A DNA stretch of 64,000 nucleotides from Sphingomonas sp. (GCF_024508665.1 NZ_JANINP010000006.1:982001-1046000); one strand, 5' to 3'; shown: positions 54,962 through 64,000, counted from the first letter of the stretch. The notes: generated by a model from the letters alone, not told the origin. Made by a program: numbers and translations.

Positions 54962-55657
54962 ATGACTCACGCCACGCTCTCGCATGCCGCGCGCCACGCC
55001 GAGCTCCATGCCGCGGAGGACTTGGCGTTGCAGCTATTGGATCGGATCGAGGCGCTCGGCCTGATCGCGGCCGGTCGGACCGAGCGTGAGGTCGAGCACG
55101 ACATCTATACGCTCGCGCGCGAGGAATTCGGCGTCGAGAAACATTGGCACAAACGCATCGTCCATGCCGGCGTCAACGGGCTCGCGACCGCCCGCGAGAA
55201 CCCGCCGGTGCTGACGATCGCGGAGGACGATCTGGTGTTCCTCGATCTCGGACCGGTATTCGACGAATGGGAGGCCGATGTCGGCCGCTCCTATGTCGTG
55301 GGTCACGACCCCGACAAGGTTCGCCTGGTCGCAGACCTTCCCGCGCAATTCGGCAAGGTTAAGGCGCGGTTCGACAAGGATCCCGACATCACCGGCGCCG
55401 AGCTCTATGCCTTTGCCTGCGACAGTGCGACGGCGGCGGGGTGGCGGTTCGGCGGCGTGATCGCCGGGCACATAGTCGGCGAATTCCCGCACGCGCATCT
55501 GCCGGGCGACAAGGATTTCTACCGGATCAACCCGGAGAACACGACGCGGCTGCGCGACCCCGACCCCAATGGCAACGATCGCTTCTGGATCCTGGAGATC
55601 CATCTGGTCGACCCCGCCGGGCGCTTTGGCGGCTTCTACGAACGGCTTATGTCCTGA
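54962..55657 (+). CDS. M24-family metallopeptidase-like protein
   Basis: A 231-residue protein with the creatinase/aminopeptidase fold. All five metal ligands can be placed: Asp pair in FLDLGPVFDEWEADVGRSY, His in IVGEFPHAHLPG, Glu in FWILEIHLVD and Glu in GGFYERLMS. It lacks the N-terminal domain of aminopeptidase P and is close in size to methionine aminopeptidase. The exact activity (Xaa-Pro cleavage or a non-peptidase role) is open. The ATG at 54962 is preferred to a frame start four codons earlier. Confidence 0.85.
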   Translation: MTHATLSHAARHAELHAAEDLALQLLDRIEALGLIAAGRTEREVEHDIYTLAREEFGVEKHWHKRIVHAGVNGLATARENPPVLTIAEDDLVFLDLGPVFDEWEADVGRSYVVGHDPDKVRLVADLPAQFGKVKARFDKDPDITGAELYAFACDSATAAGWRFGGVIAGHIVGEFPHAHLPGDKDFYRINPENTTRLRDPDPNGNDRFWILEIHLVDPAGRFGGFYERLMS

Positions 55658-55700
55658 CTCGGCTTGTCGGCGGTCGCACTCCTGCCCTAAGGCGGAGGCA

Positions 55701-56129
55701 ATGAAAGGCACCACGCTCCGCAGCCTGCGCCAATGGCACCATTATATCGGTGTCTTCCTGGCCCCCGCCATCCTGTTCTTTGCGTTCAGCGGCCTGATCC
55801 AGGTTCTGGGGTGGCAGGACCAGCGCAATCCGCCTCCGGCCGGCTGGGTGTCGGCGATCGCCGGCATCCACAAGCATCAAATGCTGCCCAAGCCGCGCCC
55901 GGCCGAACCGGCGCGCAAGCCCGCCGGGGCACGGCCCGCGGGGGATGACGATCACGATCATGGCGGCTTGTCGCCGCTCAAGATCTTCGCGTTGCTGGTC
56001 GCGATCGGCCTGTTCACCACCACGCTGATCGGCCTGACGATCGCGCTTGGCACGCGCAACCTGCGCCGCCCGGCGTTGATCGCGCTGGGGCTAGGCATTG
56101 TGGTTCCGGTCGCCCTTTTGATCGTGTGA
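55701..56129 (+). CDS. Small PepSY-associated-type membrane protein
   Basis: A 142-residue membrane protein. The start MKGTTLRSLRQWHHYIGVFLAPAILFFAFSGLIQV (core LRQWHHYIGVFLAPAIL) closely follows the first helix of PepSY-TM proteins. A His-rich linker DDDHDHGG and two more helices follow. The missing PepSY domains make it a short form. Such proteins are often linked to metal or siderophore handling, and the linker could bind metal ions; this is inference. The GNAT gene starts two bases after its stop. Confidence 0.78.
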   Translation: MKGTTLRSLRQWHHYIGVFLAPAILFFAFSGLIQVLGWQDQRNPPPAGWVSAIAGIHKHQMLPKPRPAEPARKPAGARPAGDDDHDHGGLSPLKIFALLVAIGLFTTTLIGLTIALGTRNLRRPALIALGLGIVVPVALLIV

Positions 56130-56130
56130 C

Positions 56131-56661
56131 GTGGCGTTCGACCGCCAACCGCACCTGATCAGCGACCTGGTAGAGCTTCGCCCTGCCACCGCCGAGGATT
56201 TCGACGCGCTGTTCGCAGTTGCCGGCGATCCGCTGATCTGGGAAGTCCATCCAGCGCATGACCGCTGGCAGGAGTCGGTATTTCGCCGCTTCTTCGCCGA
56301 TGGCCTTGCCTCGGGCGGCATGCTGGTGGCGATCGACCGCGAGAGCGGGGCGGTGATCGGTAGTTCGCGTTACGATTTCGGCCGCGCCGAGCCGGATGAA
56401 GTGGAGATCGGCTGGACCTTCCTCGCGCGGTCGCATTGGGGCGGGCGCTACAATGGCGAGATGAAGCGGTTGATGCTCGATCATGCCTTTACCGGCGTGT
56501 CGCGCGTGATGTTCATGATCGGTGAAACCAATATTCGCTCACGGCGCGCGATCGAGAAAGTCGGTGGCAAGCTGACCGATCGCCGCCATCACGCCGAAAT
56601 GGCGGGGCAGCCGGTGGTCCACGTAATCTATACGATCGATCGGAGCGGGTCGGCCGGATAG
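56131..56661 (+). CDS. GNAT family N-acetyltransferase
   Basis: A 176-residue acetyltransferase of the RimJ/RimL kind. ELRPATAEDFDALFAVAGDP opens the fold, EIGWTFLARSHWGGRYNGEM is the acetyl-CoA binding strand and loop, and GETNIRSRRAIEKVGGKL the usual C-terminal signature. The GTG start at 56131 follows the previous stop by one base, so translation is probably coupled. Acceptor unknown. Confidence 0.88.
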   Translation: MAFDRQPHLISDLVELRPATAEDFDALFAVAGDPLIWEVHPAHDRWQESVFRRFFADGLASGGMLVAIDRESGAVIGSSRYDFGRAEPDEVEIGWTFLARSHWGGRYNGEMKRLMLDHAFTGVSRVMFMIGETNIRSRRAIEKVGGKLTDRRHHAEMAGQPVVHVIYTIDRSGSAG

Positions 56662-56723
56662 CCTTTAGCTTTGGCCGCAAACGCCGGGATGTGGCTGCCT
56701 GCGTGGGCGCCTACATAGGCTGC

Positions 56724-57761
56724 ATGACGAGCGAAACCCCCATCGATATCGACGCCGCCTGGGCGGCCTTCGAGGCTCGCGATCGCGCGCAGGACGGACG
56801 CTTCGTCGTCGCGGTCAAGACCACGGGCATTTATTGCAAGCCGAGCTGCCCGGCGCGGCATCCGCGGCGCGAGAATGTCGAATTCCATCGCGACGCCGCC
56901 AGTGCGCGCGCCGCCGGATTCCGCGCCTGTCTGCGCTGCAAGCCCGATGAGGTCGGCCGAGATCGCGTCGCGGTCGCCAGCGCCGTAGCGCTACTCGAAG
57001 CGGCCGAGGACGCCATTTCGCTCGAGGAGCTGGCGGCGGAGGTCGGTTATGCGCCGCATCATTTCCATCGCCTGTTCAAGCGCGCGACCGGCGTGACGCC
57101 GGCGGCCTATTTCCGCGGCCTACGCGCTACTCGCGTCGCGCAGGCGCTGAAGGACGAATCGTCCGTCACCAATGCGATCTACGAGGCCGGCTATTCGGCA
57201 CCGAGCCGCTTCTACGAAGGCGGCGCCAAGCGGCTGGGCATGACGCCAAGTGCCTGGCGCCAGGGCGGGGCGGGGGTAACGATCCGCTGGACCATCGCCG
57301 ACACCAGCCTGGGCACATTGCTGATCGCTGCGACCGACAAGGGCTTGTGCCGCGTTTCGTTCGACGAGGATGCGCTCGACCTCGCCAAGCATTTTCCCAA
57401 GGCGGAGATCGTTCAGGGCGGTGCGGCGCTAGGTGATCTCGCCGCACGTGTGGTGGCCAAGGTCGAATCGCCCGATCGCGATCAGAATTTGCCGCTCGAC
57501 GTCCAAGGCACCGCATTTCAGGAGGCGGTGTGGCAAGCGTTGCGCGATATCCCGGCGGGCGAGACGCGGTCCTATGGCGAGCTCGCCGCGATCGCGGGAA
57601 GTCCCAAGGCAGTGCGTGCCGTGGGCAGCGCGTGCGGCGCCAATCATGTCGCGGTCGTCATCCCCTGCCATCGCGCGCTGCGCAGCGACGGCTCGATGGG
57701 CGGCTATGCCTATGGCGTCGACCGCAAGACAGTTCTGCTCGATCGTGAAGGAGTGAAGTAA
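56724..57761 (+). CDS. ada: Ada: methyl-DNA repair protein and transcription activator
   Basis: Bifunctional protein of 345 residues. The N-terminal zinc domain has Cys38, Cys42, Cys69 and Cys72 (GIYCKPSCPARHP, CLRCKPDE), the same numbering as in E. coli Ada; Cys38 takes methyl groups from phosphotriesters. An AraC-type helix-turn-helix follows (VGYAPHHFHRLFKRATGV), and then the O6-methylguanine transferase domain with the acceptor in IPCHRALRSDGS near 315. It should sense methylation damage and activate its own operon. The stop shares one base with the DUF1203 start (TAATG). Confidence 0.95.
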   Translation: MTSETPIDIDAAWAAFEARDRAQDGRFVVAVKTTGIYCKPSCPARHPRRENVEFHRDAASARAAGFRACLRCKPDEVGRDRVAVASAVALLEAAEDAISLEELAAEVGYAPHHFHRLFKRATGVTPAAYFRGLRATRVAQALKDESSVTNAIYEAGYSAPSRFYEGGAKRLGMTPSAWRQGGAGVTIRWTIADTSLGTLLIAATDKGLCRVSFDEDALDLAKHFPKAEIVQGGAALGDLAARVVAKVESPDRDQNLPLDVQGTAFQEAVWQALRDIPAGETRSYGELAAIAGSPKAVRAVGSACGANHVAVVIPCHRALRSDGSMGGYAYGVDRKTVLLDREGVK

Positions 57762-58228
57762 TGGCGTATGTGATTCGCGGGCTCGACCCCACCCCGTTCA
57801 AGCCGCTCTACGGTCTGAGCGACGGCGAGCTCGCCGCGTTCGGCGCGGTGCGCCGCCGGGCCGACGAGAAGCCCGGTTTTCCCTGCCGCGTGACGCTGGA
57901 GGATGCCGAGCCGGGCGAGGATCTGATCCTGATCAACTACCAGCATCTGCCGGTCGATAGCCCTTATCGCGCGAGCTACGCGATCTTCGTGCGCGAGGGC
58001 GCCGAACAGGCCGCGGAATATCGCGACGCGGTGCCCGAGCAGCTGTCGCGCCGCCTGCTCGCGCTGCGGGCGTTCGATGCCCAAGGCATGCTGCTCAAGG
58101 GCGACGTGCTGGACGGCGGCGACCTCGCCGAGGCGATCGAGCCTTGGCTGGAGGATCCGAACGTCGCATACCTCCAGGCGTATAATGCTCGCCCGGGCTG
58201 CTTCGCGGCGCGGATCGATCGGGCCTGA
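57761..58228 (+). CDS. DUF1203 family protein
   Basis: A 155-residue protein of the DUF1203 type: it opens YVIRGLDPTPFKPLYGLSD, has GFPCRVTLEDAEPGEDLILINY in the middle and ends YLQAYNARPGCFAARIDRA. The paired CRV and GCF cysteines are a family feature. Function unknown. Its start overlaps the ada stop, so it should be induced together with Ada; a link to alkylation stress is possible but unproven. Confidence 0.87.
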   Translation: MAYVIRGLDPTPFKPLYGLSDGELAAFGAVRRRADEKPGFPCRVTLEDAEPGEDLILINYQHLPVDSPYRASYAIFVREGAEQAAEYRDAVPEQLSRRLLALRAFDAQGMLLKGDVLDGGDLAEAIEPWLEDPNVAYLQAYNARPGCFAARIDRA

Positions 58229-58232
58229 ATAC

Positions 58233-58262
58233 CATCGTCATCCCCGCTGTTGCGGGGATGAC
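58233..58262. terminator. Hairpin between DUF1203 and esterase genes
   Basis: CGTCATCCCCGC-TGTT-GCGGGGATGACGG is a near-perfect 12-base stem between convergent genes. It has the same outer sequence as family B repeats and could serve as a transcription end for both sides, although T runs are lacking. Confidence 0.5.
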
Positions 58263-58278
58263 GGTGAAGAGTCGGCGT

Positions 58279-59844
58279 CTACTTTCCTGGCCGCTTCGCC
58301 CCCGGCCGCGCCACCGCATACATCGCCCAGGCATTGTCCTTCATCAGCGCCATCTTGTCGCCGCCGCGTTCGTACAGGTCGAAATGCGTCTTGTCGGGCA
58401 GATAGGTGAAGCTCGCCTTGATCCCCGCCTTGGCCATGGCCGCATCGAGCAGATGCGCCGCACCGTCGAGATAGAAAGTATCCGCGGTCCCGACGGTGAG
58501 GTGAATCTTGCCGTCTAGGTCGGGTTTCAGCGCGGCGGCGTCCCGGGCGACGATATGGGCGACGTCATAATTGTCGTGCCAATAGGCGGCGACGGCGGGA
58601 TCGACCTTGCCGGTCGCGCGGTCGAACACCGGCACCGGCCGGCCGTCGGCGCCGCGCGGGCTGAACACCCATTCGAACGAGGCGATCTGGCCGCCATAGG
58701 GGCCAAGTACTGCCTCGGCGCGGGCGAATTGCTCCATCGTCGCGATCAATTTGCCGTGATCGCGGACCAGCGGAATCGGTTCGCCCTTGGCGTCGCGGTA
58801 GAAGTTCGCGCCCGGCGCGTAGAGGTCGATATTGGTGAAGTTGTGGAAATCGCTGGGATCGGGCGAGGTCGGCCAGCTGCCGCCGAACAGTTTCGGATAG
58901 CGGACCTGCAGCCACAAGGTCGACCAGCCGCCCGAACTGTGCCCGGTCAGGAAACGCCCGCTCGGCCGGGCGTCCATCGCATATTGTCGTTCGAGCGCGG
59001 GGATTAGCTCCTCGGTCAGCGCCTTGCCCCAGGGTCCGTTATTGACCGAATCGGCGAATTCGTTGGTGCCGGTCGCGCCGCTATGATCGAGGAACACCCA
59101 GATCATCGGCGGCAGCGAACGATCCGCTATCATCGCCGAGATGCGCGCGCCTTGCATCCGCTCCGACGCGAGTGTCCCACCGAAGCCGCTGTCCGAATAG
59201 ACGGTGGGGAATTTGGTTTTGCCGTCATAGCCCGGCGGCAGTGCGACCCAGCCGCGAATGAAAGTCGGTGTTCCGCGAAAGGCCGTGAGGGCAGTGCTCT
59301 GGAACTCGACCGGCTTGAGTTGCGACAATGCGGCCTCGACCTTCGGCCGCTCGCCGGGCGGCAGCCGTCCGAGCATGGCTTCGGGATTACTGGCCGGCAC
59401 GACGCTATCGAGCGCGATCGTCGGCAGCTTGCCGGGCAGAGTGACTTCGACGACCTTCGACACGAGGTCGCCGGCATCGCGCCCGCCATAATTGTAATTG
59501 TGGTTGCGATCGAGCACGGCCTGGACGCGATAGGTGCCGGGCGACAGGCTCGACAGCGGCGCGGGAAAGGCATCGGTCTCGCCGTCGATTTGCGCGATCC
59601 TATCGGGCCCGAGGTCGCTCACCTCGCGCGCCGCGATCGACGCGCCGGTGGGCTCGAACGGAGAGAAATCGACTGCGTCCGCCGGCTTGGAATCGGGTTT
59701 TGCCTTTTCGGCGAAGACGATCAGCCGCCCCGAAAAATGATCGCCGAGCGCCGGCGCGACGGTGACCGGGATGACCACCGGCGGCGATGGCGCGTCCGCA
59801 GCCCCGAGCAGCGCCAGACAGGCGAGCAAGCCAAGTCGCTTCAT
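58279..59844 (-). CDS. Secreted esterase-D-type alpha/beta hydrolase
   Basis: From the ATG at 59844 it has 521 residues, with a signal peptide (MKRLGLLACLALLGAADA). An N-terminal beta-rich part of about 170 residues (with SLSPGTYRVQAVLDRN) precedes a putative-esterase fold: VYSDSGFGG, the nucleophile in TGHSSGGWSTLW near 305 and a late His in DKTHFDLYERGGD. The closest idea is an enterochelin esterase or acyl-esterase-like enzyme. The substrate cannot be told. It is divergent from the CPBP protease gene with 125 bases between. Confidence 0.83.
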   Translation of the reverse strand: MKRLGLLACLALLGAADAPSPPVVIPVTVAPALGDHFSGRLIVFAEKAKPDSKPADAVDFSPFEPTGASIAAREVSDLGPDRIAQIDGETDAFPAPLSSLSPGTYRVQAVLDRNHNYNYGGRDAGDLVSKVVEVTLPGKLPTIALDSVVPASNPEAMLGRLPPGERPKVEAALSQLKPVEFQSTALTAFRGTPTFIRGWVALPPGYDGKTKFPTVYSDSGFGGTLASERMQGARISAMIADRSLPPMIWVFLDHSGATGTNEFADSVNNGPWGKALTEELIPALERQYAMDARPSGRFLTGHSSGGWSTLWLQVRYPKLFGGSWPTSPDPSDFHNFTNIDLYAPGANFYRDAKGEPIPLVRDHGKLIATMEQFARAEAVLGPYGGQIASFEWVFSPRGADGRPVPVFDRATGKVDPAVAAYWHDNYDVAHIVARDAAALKPDLDGKIHLTVGTADTFYLDGAAHLLDAAMAKAGIKASFTYLPDKTHFDLYERGGDKMALMKDNAWAMYAVARPGAKRPGK

Positions 59845-59969
59845 AAGCACATTCCTCCCCTTGATCGACGGTGACCGCGGCACCGGGCAAAGCCATAGCT
59901 GATCTGCTTGCGCGATACACTGGCTGCGTTAGGCTCAAACAAGTCCGAGAGAGAAGAAGGGGCCCTCGC

Positions 59970-60875
59970 ATGCTGCCGGTCGAACCGAACACGCCCCCCG
60001 ACAGCCCGGCCTGGCGAGTCATCCACCACCCGATGATGCTGTTGTTGCTGAGCATCCCGCTGATCTTCGCCTGCGCGATCATGAGCAGCGCGGTCGGCAG
60101 GGCGTTGAAGGCCAGTCATACCGACGGCGGCGGGGTGGTAACCGCGATCATTGGCGCGGCGATCTTCTTCGGCGGCTATTGGGCGTTCGTCCGGTTCGTC
60201 GAGCGACGGCGGGTCGTCGAGTTCGCTTTCCACCGCGCGCTGCCGGAACTCGCGATCGGCATCGCCGGGGGCATCGCGATCCTGGCGGCGATCATCGGCG
60301 TCATGGCCGCGCTCGGCGCCTATCGCGTCGTCGGCTATAACGGTCCCGAAGTCCTCGCTGTGCCGCTGGCGATCGGGATCTTCCCTGGTTTTAGCGAAGA
60401 GATCGCGTTGCGGGCGCTTTTCTTCCGCCTACTCGAACGTTGGCTGGGCAGCTGGGCGGCGCTCGTCCTGTCCGCGCTGTTTTTCGGTTTCGGCCATATC
60501 TTCAATCCCGAGGCGACCTGGGTTGCCGCAGTCGGAATCGCATTCGAGGCGGGAATCCTGCTGGCGGCGCTGTACATGATCACGCGGCGTTTATGGATGG
60601 CGATCGGGCTGCACGCCGCTTGGAATTTCGCCGAGGGTGGTATCTTCGGCACGCCCGTCTCCGGGCTGCAGGTTTCGGGTTTGTTGCGTCCGTGGATCGG
60701 CGGGTCCGACCTCGTCACCGGGGGCAAGTTCGGCCCCGAGGCGTCGTTGCCGGCGATGGCCATCGCCACCGCGGTTGGCGTCGTCCTGCTCTATGTCGCC
60801 TGGCGCGGCGACCGGTTCATCGCCCCTTCCTGGGTGCGCCGTCGTCAGGGAGCCGCCGCCGCCGAACAGGCGTAG
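59970..60875 (+). CDS. CPBP family intramembrane metalloprotease
   Basis: An Abi/CAAX-protease-like membrane protein of 301 residues with about seven helices. The active-site motifs are in order: EE pair in FSEEIALRALFFR (143-144), His176 in FGFGHIFNP and His215 in GLHAAWNF. The family cleaves or binds membrane proteins; some members process peptides or confer bacteriocin immunity, but nothing here points to a specific target. The 3' end overlaps the convergent trypsin-like protease gene by 31 bases. Confidence 0.88.
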   Translation: MLPVEPNTPPDSPAWRVIHHPMMLLLLSIPLIFACAIMSSAVGRALKASHTDGGGVVTAIIGAAIFFGGYWAFVRFVERRRVVEFAFHRALPELAIGIAGGIAILAAIIGVMAALGAYRVVGYNGPEVLAVPLAIGIFPGFSEEIALRALFFRLLERWLGSWAALVLSALFFGFGHIFNPEATWVAAVGIAFEAGILLAALYMITRRLWMAIGLHAAWNFAEGGIFGTPVSGLQVSGLLRPWIGGSDLVTGGKFGPEASLPAMAIATAVGVVLLYVAWRGDRFIAPSWVRRRQGAAAAEQA

Positions 60876-62386
60876 ACCAGCTTCTCGCTATAGGCAGCCG
60901 GTAGCGCGGCGCGGATCGATTGCTGCTGGACCATCAAATTGTTGCGCGCGCCGGCGTCGGCGCTGCACTGCTTGAGCGGGCTCTGCGCACGCAGCTTGCG
61001 TGCCGCGCCCATCTGCGCCGCGCTCAGGAAATAGCGATAAGCCGTGTAAGTGCGCGTATCGGGGTCGAATTGCAGTACCGAGACGGTCTGCTCGTTACTC
61101 GGCACCAGCACGCGAGTCCATTTGCCGTTATCGTCGGCATATTGCGTCTTGCCGTTCATGCACCCGTCCTGACCCCAATCGAGATTGACGTCGTCGGTCG
61201 CCGATACGGTCACCCGGCTGCGGTCGGGCTGGAACTTGCACACCATCTTGCCCACCGCGCGCGCCGTCGCTGGCGAGGGGGTCGGTGGAGTCGCGACCGG
61301 AACCGCGAAGCCCGGTGGCAGCATCGGTTCCTCGCTCGGCCGCAACAGGAACACGATGACCGCAGCGACGATCAACACCCCGCCGGCCGACGCGGCCCAG
61401 ATCGCCTCGCGCTGGCGTCCACGCGAATAGAGCAGTCCGCCACCGCCCACGGTCAGCGCGCCGAGAACGAGCAGCAAGGCTGAAATCGCCATGACATTCT
61501 CGCTCGCGCGCTGCGCGTTCAGCCGCGCGGCCTCGATCGCCTGTTGACGGCTGGCCTGTTCACGCGCGGCCGCCTCGCGCCGCGATGCGTCGGCCGCCTC
61601 GCGCGCCGCATTGTCGGCGGCCTGATCGGCGCTCAGCCGGGCTTCCAGGCTCATGCACGGGATGTCGACGGCATTGAAGGTCTGCCGGTTCGCTCGCAGG
61701 AATCCGGCAAGCTCGCTCTCCGCGATCGCGAAGGCGAAATTGGCATCGCCATCCTCGCCGCGGGTGATCGCGGAATTGACGCCCATCACGCGCCCGCAGC
61801 GGTCGAGCAGCGGTCCACCCGAATTGCCGCGCGAGATACTGGCGGTATGCAACAGGACGTTGATGCCTTCGATGTTGCGGCTCGCCGACAACGACCCTTC
61901 GGAGCGCACCGGCGCCAGCGGCTTGATATAATCCGCCGCCGACTGCGCGGTCGCCAGGTCGACATTGCCCGGATAGCCGAGCGAGACCAGCCCCATGCTG
62001 TCGTCGGGCGCCCCCGTATACAGCGTCGCGACGGGCAGCGCGCCGCCGGTGAACTCGATCAAGGCCAGATCGCGCTTGGTATCGATCGCGACGACGCGGC
62101 CCTGATAGGATTTGGACCCCTCGGACGGAACGACGCCGATCACGACATTGTCGGGATATTTTTGCGCGAGCTCGACGACATGCGCGTTGGTGACGATCCG
62201 ATTGGGACCCACCGCGAAGCCCGAACCATGGCCGAACCCGACCACTTCCTGGTCGACGATTGCGATCGTTACGACACGGACGACGCTACGCGATGCCGCA
62301 GCAATGTCATCGGCGTGCGCGGGTAGGACGAGCCCACCCGCCAGCACTAAGGAAATCGCCACTGCGATCTGCCGCAATATGTTCAT
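60845..62386 (-). CDS. Trypsin-like S1C serine protease with membrane segment
   Basis: From the ATG at 62386 the protein has 513 residues and a signal peptide ending near AHADD. The catalytic triad is His69 (TNAHVV), Asp106 (KRDLALIEF) and Ser189 (SRGNSGGPLL). A charged, Ala/Arg/Gln-rich coiled-coil (about 255-300) leads to two hydrophobic helices (about 303-325 and 332-350). A C-terminal domain with four Cys follows (including KMVCKFQPDRS and GQDGCMNGKTQYADD). No PDZ domain is seen, unlike DegP. The layout suggests a periplasmic sensor protease anchored from its middle. Confidence 0.85.
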   Translation of the reverse strand: MNILRQIAVAISLVLAGGLVLPAHADDIAAASRSVVRVVTIAIVDQEVVGFGHGSGFAVGPNRIVTNAHVVELAQKYPDNVVIGVVPSEGSKSYQGRVVAIDTKRDLALIEFTGGALPVATLYTGAPDDSMGLVSLGYPGNVDLATAQSAADYIKPLAPVRSEGSLSASRNIEGINVLLHTASISRGNSGGPLLDRCGRVMGVNSAITRGEDGDANFAFAIAESELAGFLRANRQTFNAVDIPCMSLEARLSADQAADNAAREAADASRREAAAREQASRQQAIEAARLNAQRASENVMAISALLLVLGALTVGGGGLLYSRGRQREAIWAASAGGVLIVAAVIVFLLRPSEEPMLPPGFAVPVATPPTPSPATARAVGKMVCKFQPDRSRVTVSATDDVNLDWGQDGCMNGKTQYADDNGKWTRVLVPSNEQTVSVLQFDPDTRTYTAYRYFLSAAQMGAARKLRAQSPLKQCSADAGARNNLMVQQQSIRAALPAAYSEKLVYACSAAAAP

Positions 62387-62489
62387 TGGTTCAGTCCACG
62401 CCATCGACGCCGCCATGACAGAAAGCGGTCGCGAGTTACAGTGCGCGCCGATCGATCGATGGCCGACCTGCGGCAAGACGTAGCAGATC

Positions 62490-64000
62490 TTAGGCTTTTT
62501 TCTTGTCCTCGGCCTTCTTCTCTGTCGGCTCGAAGGCTTTGAGAGCGGCCGTCTTGTCGCCAGCGTCCAGCGCCTTGAGAACCTTTTGCGCGATCTCAGC
62601 CGGGCCGCTCTCCTCGATATTGTAGGCGACCGGATACAGCGCGATTCGCGCCGCCTTTTCCTGGTCGCGGCCGATCAGCACGCTGGCCGCGCGCAGCCGC
62701 AGCAACGGGTCGTAAGGCGCGAGCGCATAGGCATAGAGCAATCCGTTGGCGGCATTGGTGGTTGGTTTCTCCTTCTGCTCAACGAAGCTGTCATAGAATT
62801 GCACGAGCGGTTCGGGATTCTCGGTGTCGACCTTGTTCGCGGCCAGATACCAACGCCGCACCGCGGCCCAGCGGCTACCATCATTGATCTTGTCGCGGAG
62901 GAGTACCGCTTGTTGCGCCATCCCCTTGTAAAGCAGAGCATGGACCGATCTCGGATCGGCGGCCAGCGCGCGGTCCGCCGCTGCTTCGGAGGCGGCATAG
63001 TTCTTCGCGTCAAATTCGGCCTCGGCCAGTTCGTTCTGCGCGGCGGGATCGCCGGGGAAAGGCGCCGCCAGGCGTTCCGCCAGCGCAGCGACCGTCGGCG
63101 CGGTCTTATCGTCGACGCCGCGTTCGGAGGCGATTAGCGCCGGCATGACTGCCGCCTCGCCCGGAGTCAGCGGACGTACGGCAATCATTCCGGTGTGCAG
63201 CTCGGATCCGCTTATCTCGTTGAATGGCATCGCCTTGCGGCTGCCCCACGCGTTCATCTTGCCGTCGAGCTCGCTGAGTTTGCCGAACGCCTCGCCGGCT
63301 TCCTGCGCGGACTTTCCGGAGTTGATTGCAATAATATAGGCGGCGAGTTGCTTGCGGCGATCGGCGTCGAAGGTCAAATAATGCATCAGCAGCCAGCCGC
63401 GTGAGTAGAGCGCGTCACGACTGTCGTCATCGAGCTTGCCGGGGTACGGTTCGAGCAGCTTGGCGGCGGGCAGCAGCATCGGGCTTGCAACGGTCCACTG
63501 CCGGTAGCGCGGCACGGCGCCGAATTGCACGCTGCCGTCGGGCTTGATGATCGCGGTGGCGTGGAGCTCGGCATATCCTTCGGTGAACCATGGCGGGAAC
63601 GCGGCGTCCGACATGTTCGTCAGCATGAAATGATGCGTATATTCGTGGAACAGGATCGCCTGCGCGGATAATCCATAGTCGCCTTCATTCCCCGCGTTGC
63701 GGGGAGTGAAGGCAACCGACCCGCTCGCGCGCGGATCATAAAAGCCGGCGACGTTCGAAGTACTTCCTCTACCGTAGATTTTCTGGATTTCGCCGATATC
63801 GCTTAGGACGAAAATGGTGACTCGCGCCGACGGGCCGCGCTTGTCCTCGGGCATGCGATGCCAGTAGCGAATCGCTTGATCGAATCGTTCGAGGCGGTCG
63901 GTATAGGCCTTCACCCGTTCGGCACTGTCGTTGGCGTAGACGACAAAGTGTTTTGAGCTTGCCTGATACCAGGCGGCGCCGGCAACATCCGGCCACGCCA
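62490..64000 (-). CDS. Zinc-peptidase-like protein with TPR-like tail (5' end outside window)
   Basis: The frame is open to the right edge, so the N-terminus lies beyond base 64000; the GTG at 63914 is internal. The visible part starts AWPDVAGAAWYQASSKHFVVYAND. It contains the gluzincin-like motif FHEYTHHFML with a further Glu in WFTEGYAELHA, the layout of DUF1570-type peptidases. The C-terminal half (roughly 280-450) is a run of Ala-rich helix pairs (AQNELAEAEFDAKNYAASEAAAD, then PRSVHALLYKGMAQQ) resembling tetratricopeptide repeats. The end is Lys-rich. It may be an exported protease acting together with binding partners; function is inferred only from motifs. Confidence 0.8.
   Translation of the reverse strand, partial: AWPDVAGAAWYQASSKHFVVYANDSAERVKAYTDRLERFDQAIRYWHRMPEDKRGPSARVTIFVLSDIGEIQKIYGRGSTSNVAGFYDPRASGSVAFTPRNAGNEGDYGLSAQAILFHEYTHHFMLTNMSDAAFPPWFTEGYAELHATAIIKPDGSVQFGAVPRYRQWTVASPMLLPAAKLLEPYPGKLDDDSRDALYSRGWLLMHYLTFDADRRKQLAAYIIAINSGKSAQEAGEAFGKLSELDGKMNAWGSRKAMPFNEISGSELHTGMIAVRPLTPGEAAVMPALIASERGVDDKTAPTVAALAERLAAPFPGDPAAQNELAEAEFDAKNYAASEAAADRALAADPRSVHALLYKGMAQQAVLLRDKINDGSRWAAVRRWYLAANKVDTENPEPLVQFYDSFVEQKEKPTTNAANGLLYAYALAPYDPLLRLRAASVLIGRDQEKAARIALYPVAYNIEESGPAEIAQKVLKALDAGDKTAALKAFEPTEKKAEDKKKA

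Overview
The window looks like chromosomal DNA of a GC-rich alphaproteobacterium of the Sphingomonadales (Sphingomonas-like). The grounds are overall base composition, the split F1 operon atpHAGDC without atpBEF, the linked his-nusB-thiL-hppA string, a PhaR-type regulator, and many short hairpin-rich intergenic repeats. This placement is inference from gene content and style; no 16S or marker search was possible. I found no rRNA, tRNA, CRISPR array, transposase or phage gene.

Layout. 1-4310: end of a LytTR response regulator, an isocitrate lyase/PEP-mutase family enzyme, then pyrE and a secreted S9 peptidase on the minus strand. 4349-10344 (minus): hisG, hisD, nusB, a 58-codon DUF4169 gene, thiL and the proton-pumping pyrophosphatase hppA, ending in two tandem hairpins. 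10509-17053 (plus): a DUF2332 gene, a MarR-controlled tripartite efflux operon (outer-membrane factor, HlyD-type adaptor, DHA2 MFS pump) with a visible operator, and an O6-alkylguanine transferase. 17130-21926 (plus): a cobalamin riboswitch followed by a BtuB-like receptor and BtuF, BtuC and BtuD with overlapping ends. 21918-30614: a valine catabolic set (mmsA, isobutyryl-CoA dehydrogenase, 3-hydroxyisobutyryl-CoA hydrolase, enoyl-CoA hydratase, mmsB) interrupted by a membrane AraC regulator and a fatty acid hydroxylase-family enzyme on the other strand.

30611-38428: a GreA/GreB factor, an M1 metallopeptidase bracketed by two copies of the same repeat, a tandem-AAA ATPase, an MHS-type MFS transporter and alanine racemase. 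38467-41513: acetyl-CoA acetyltransferase, a short PhaC-like enzyme, PhaR and a small membrane protein. 41482-46431: a GT39-type membrane glycosyltransferase, a PDZ aspartic protease, an isolated CpaF ATPase and a DUF6265 gene. 46445-52106 (minus): atpHAGDC, interrupted by a low-GC lipoprotein-like gene between atpG and atpD and by hairpin repeats in two other junctions. 52491-64000: two unrecognised genes, hydrolases, an M24 peptidase, a small membrane protein, a GNAT enzyme, Ada, DUF1203, an esterase, a CPBP protease, a trypsin-like membrane protease, and the truncated start of a zinc-peptidase-like protein.

The most unusual points are the foreign-looking gene inside the ATP synthase operon, a terminator-like hairpin in the leader of that operon, and a family of eight long inverted repeats. 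Two of those repeats appear to supply the ribosome binding site of the next gene.
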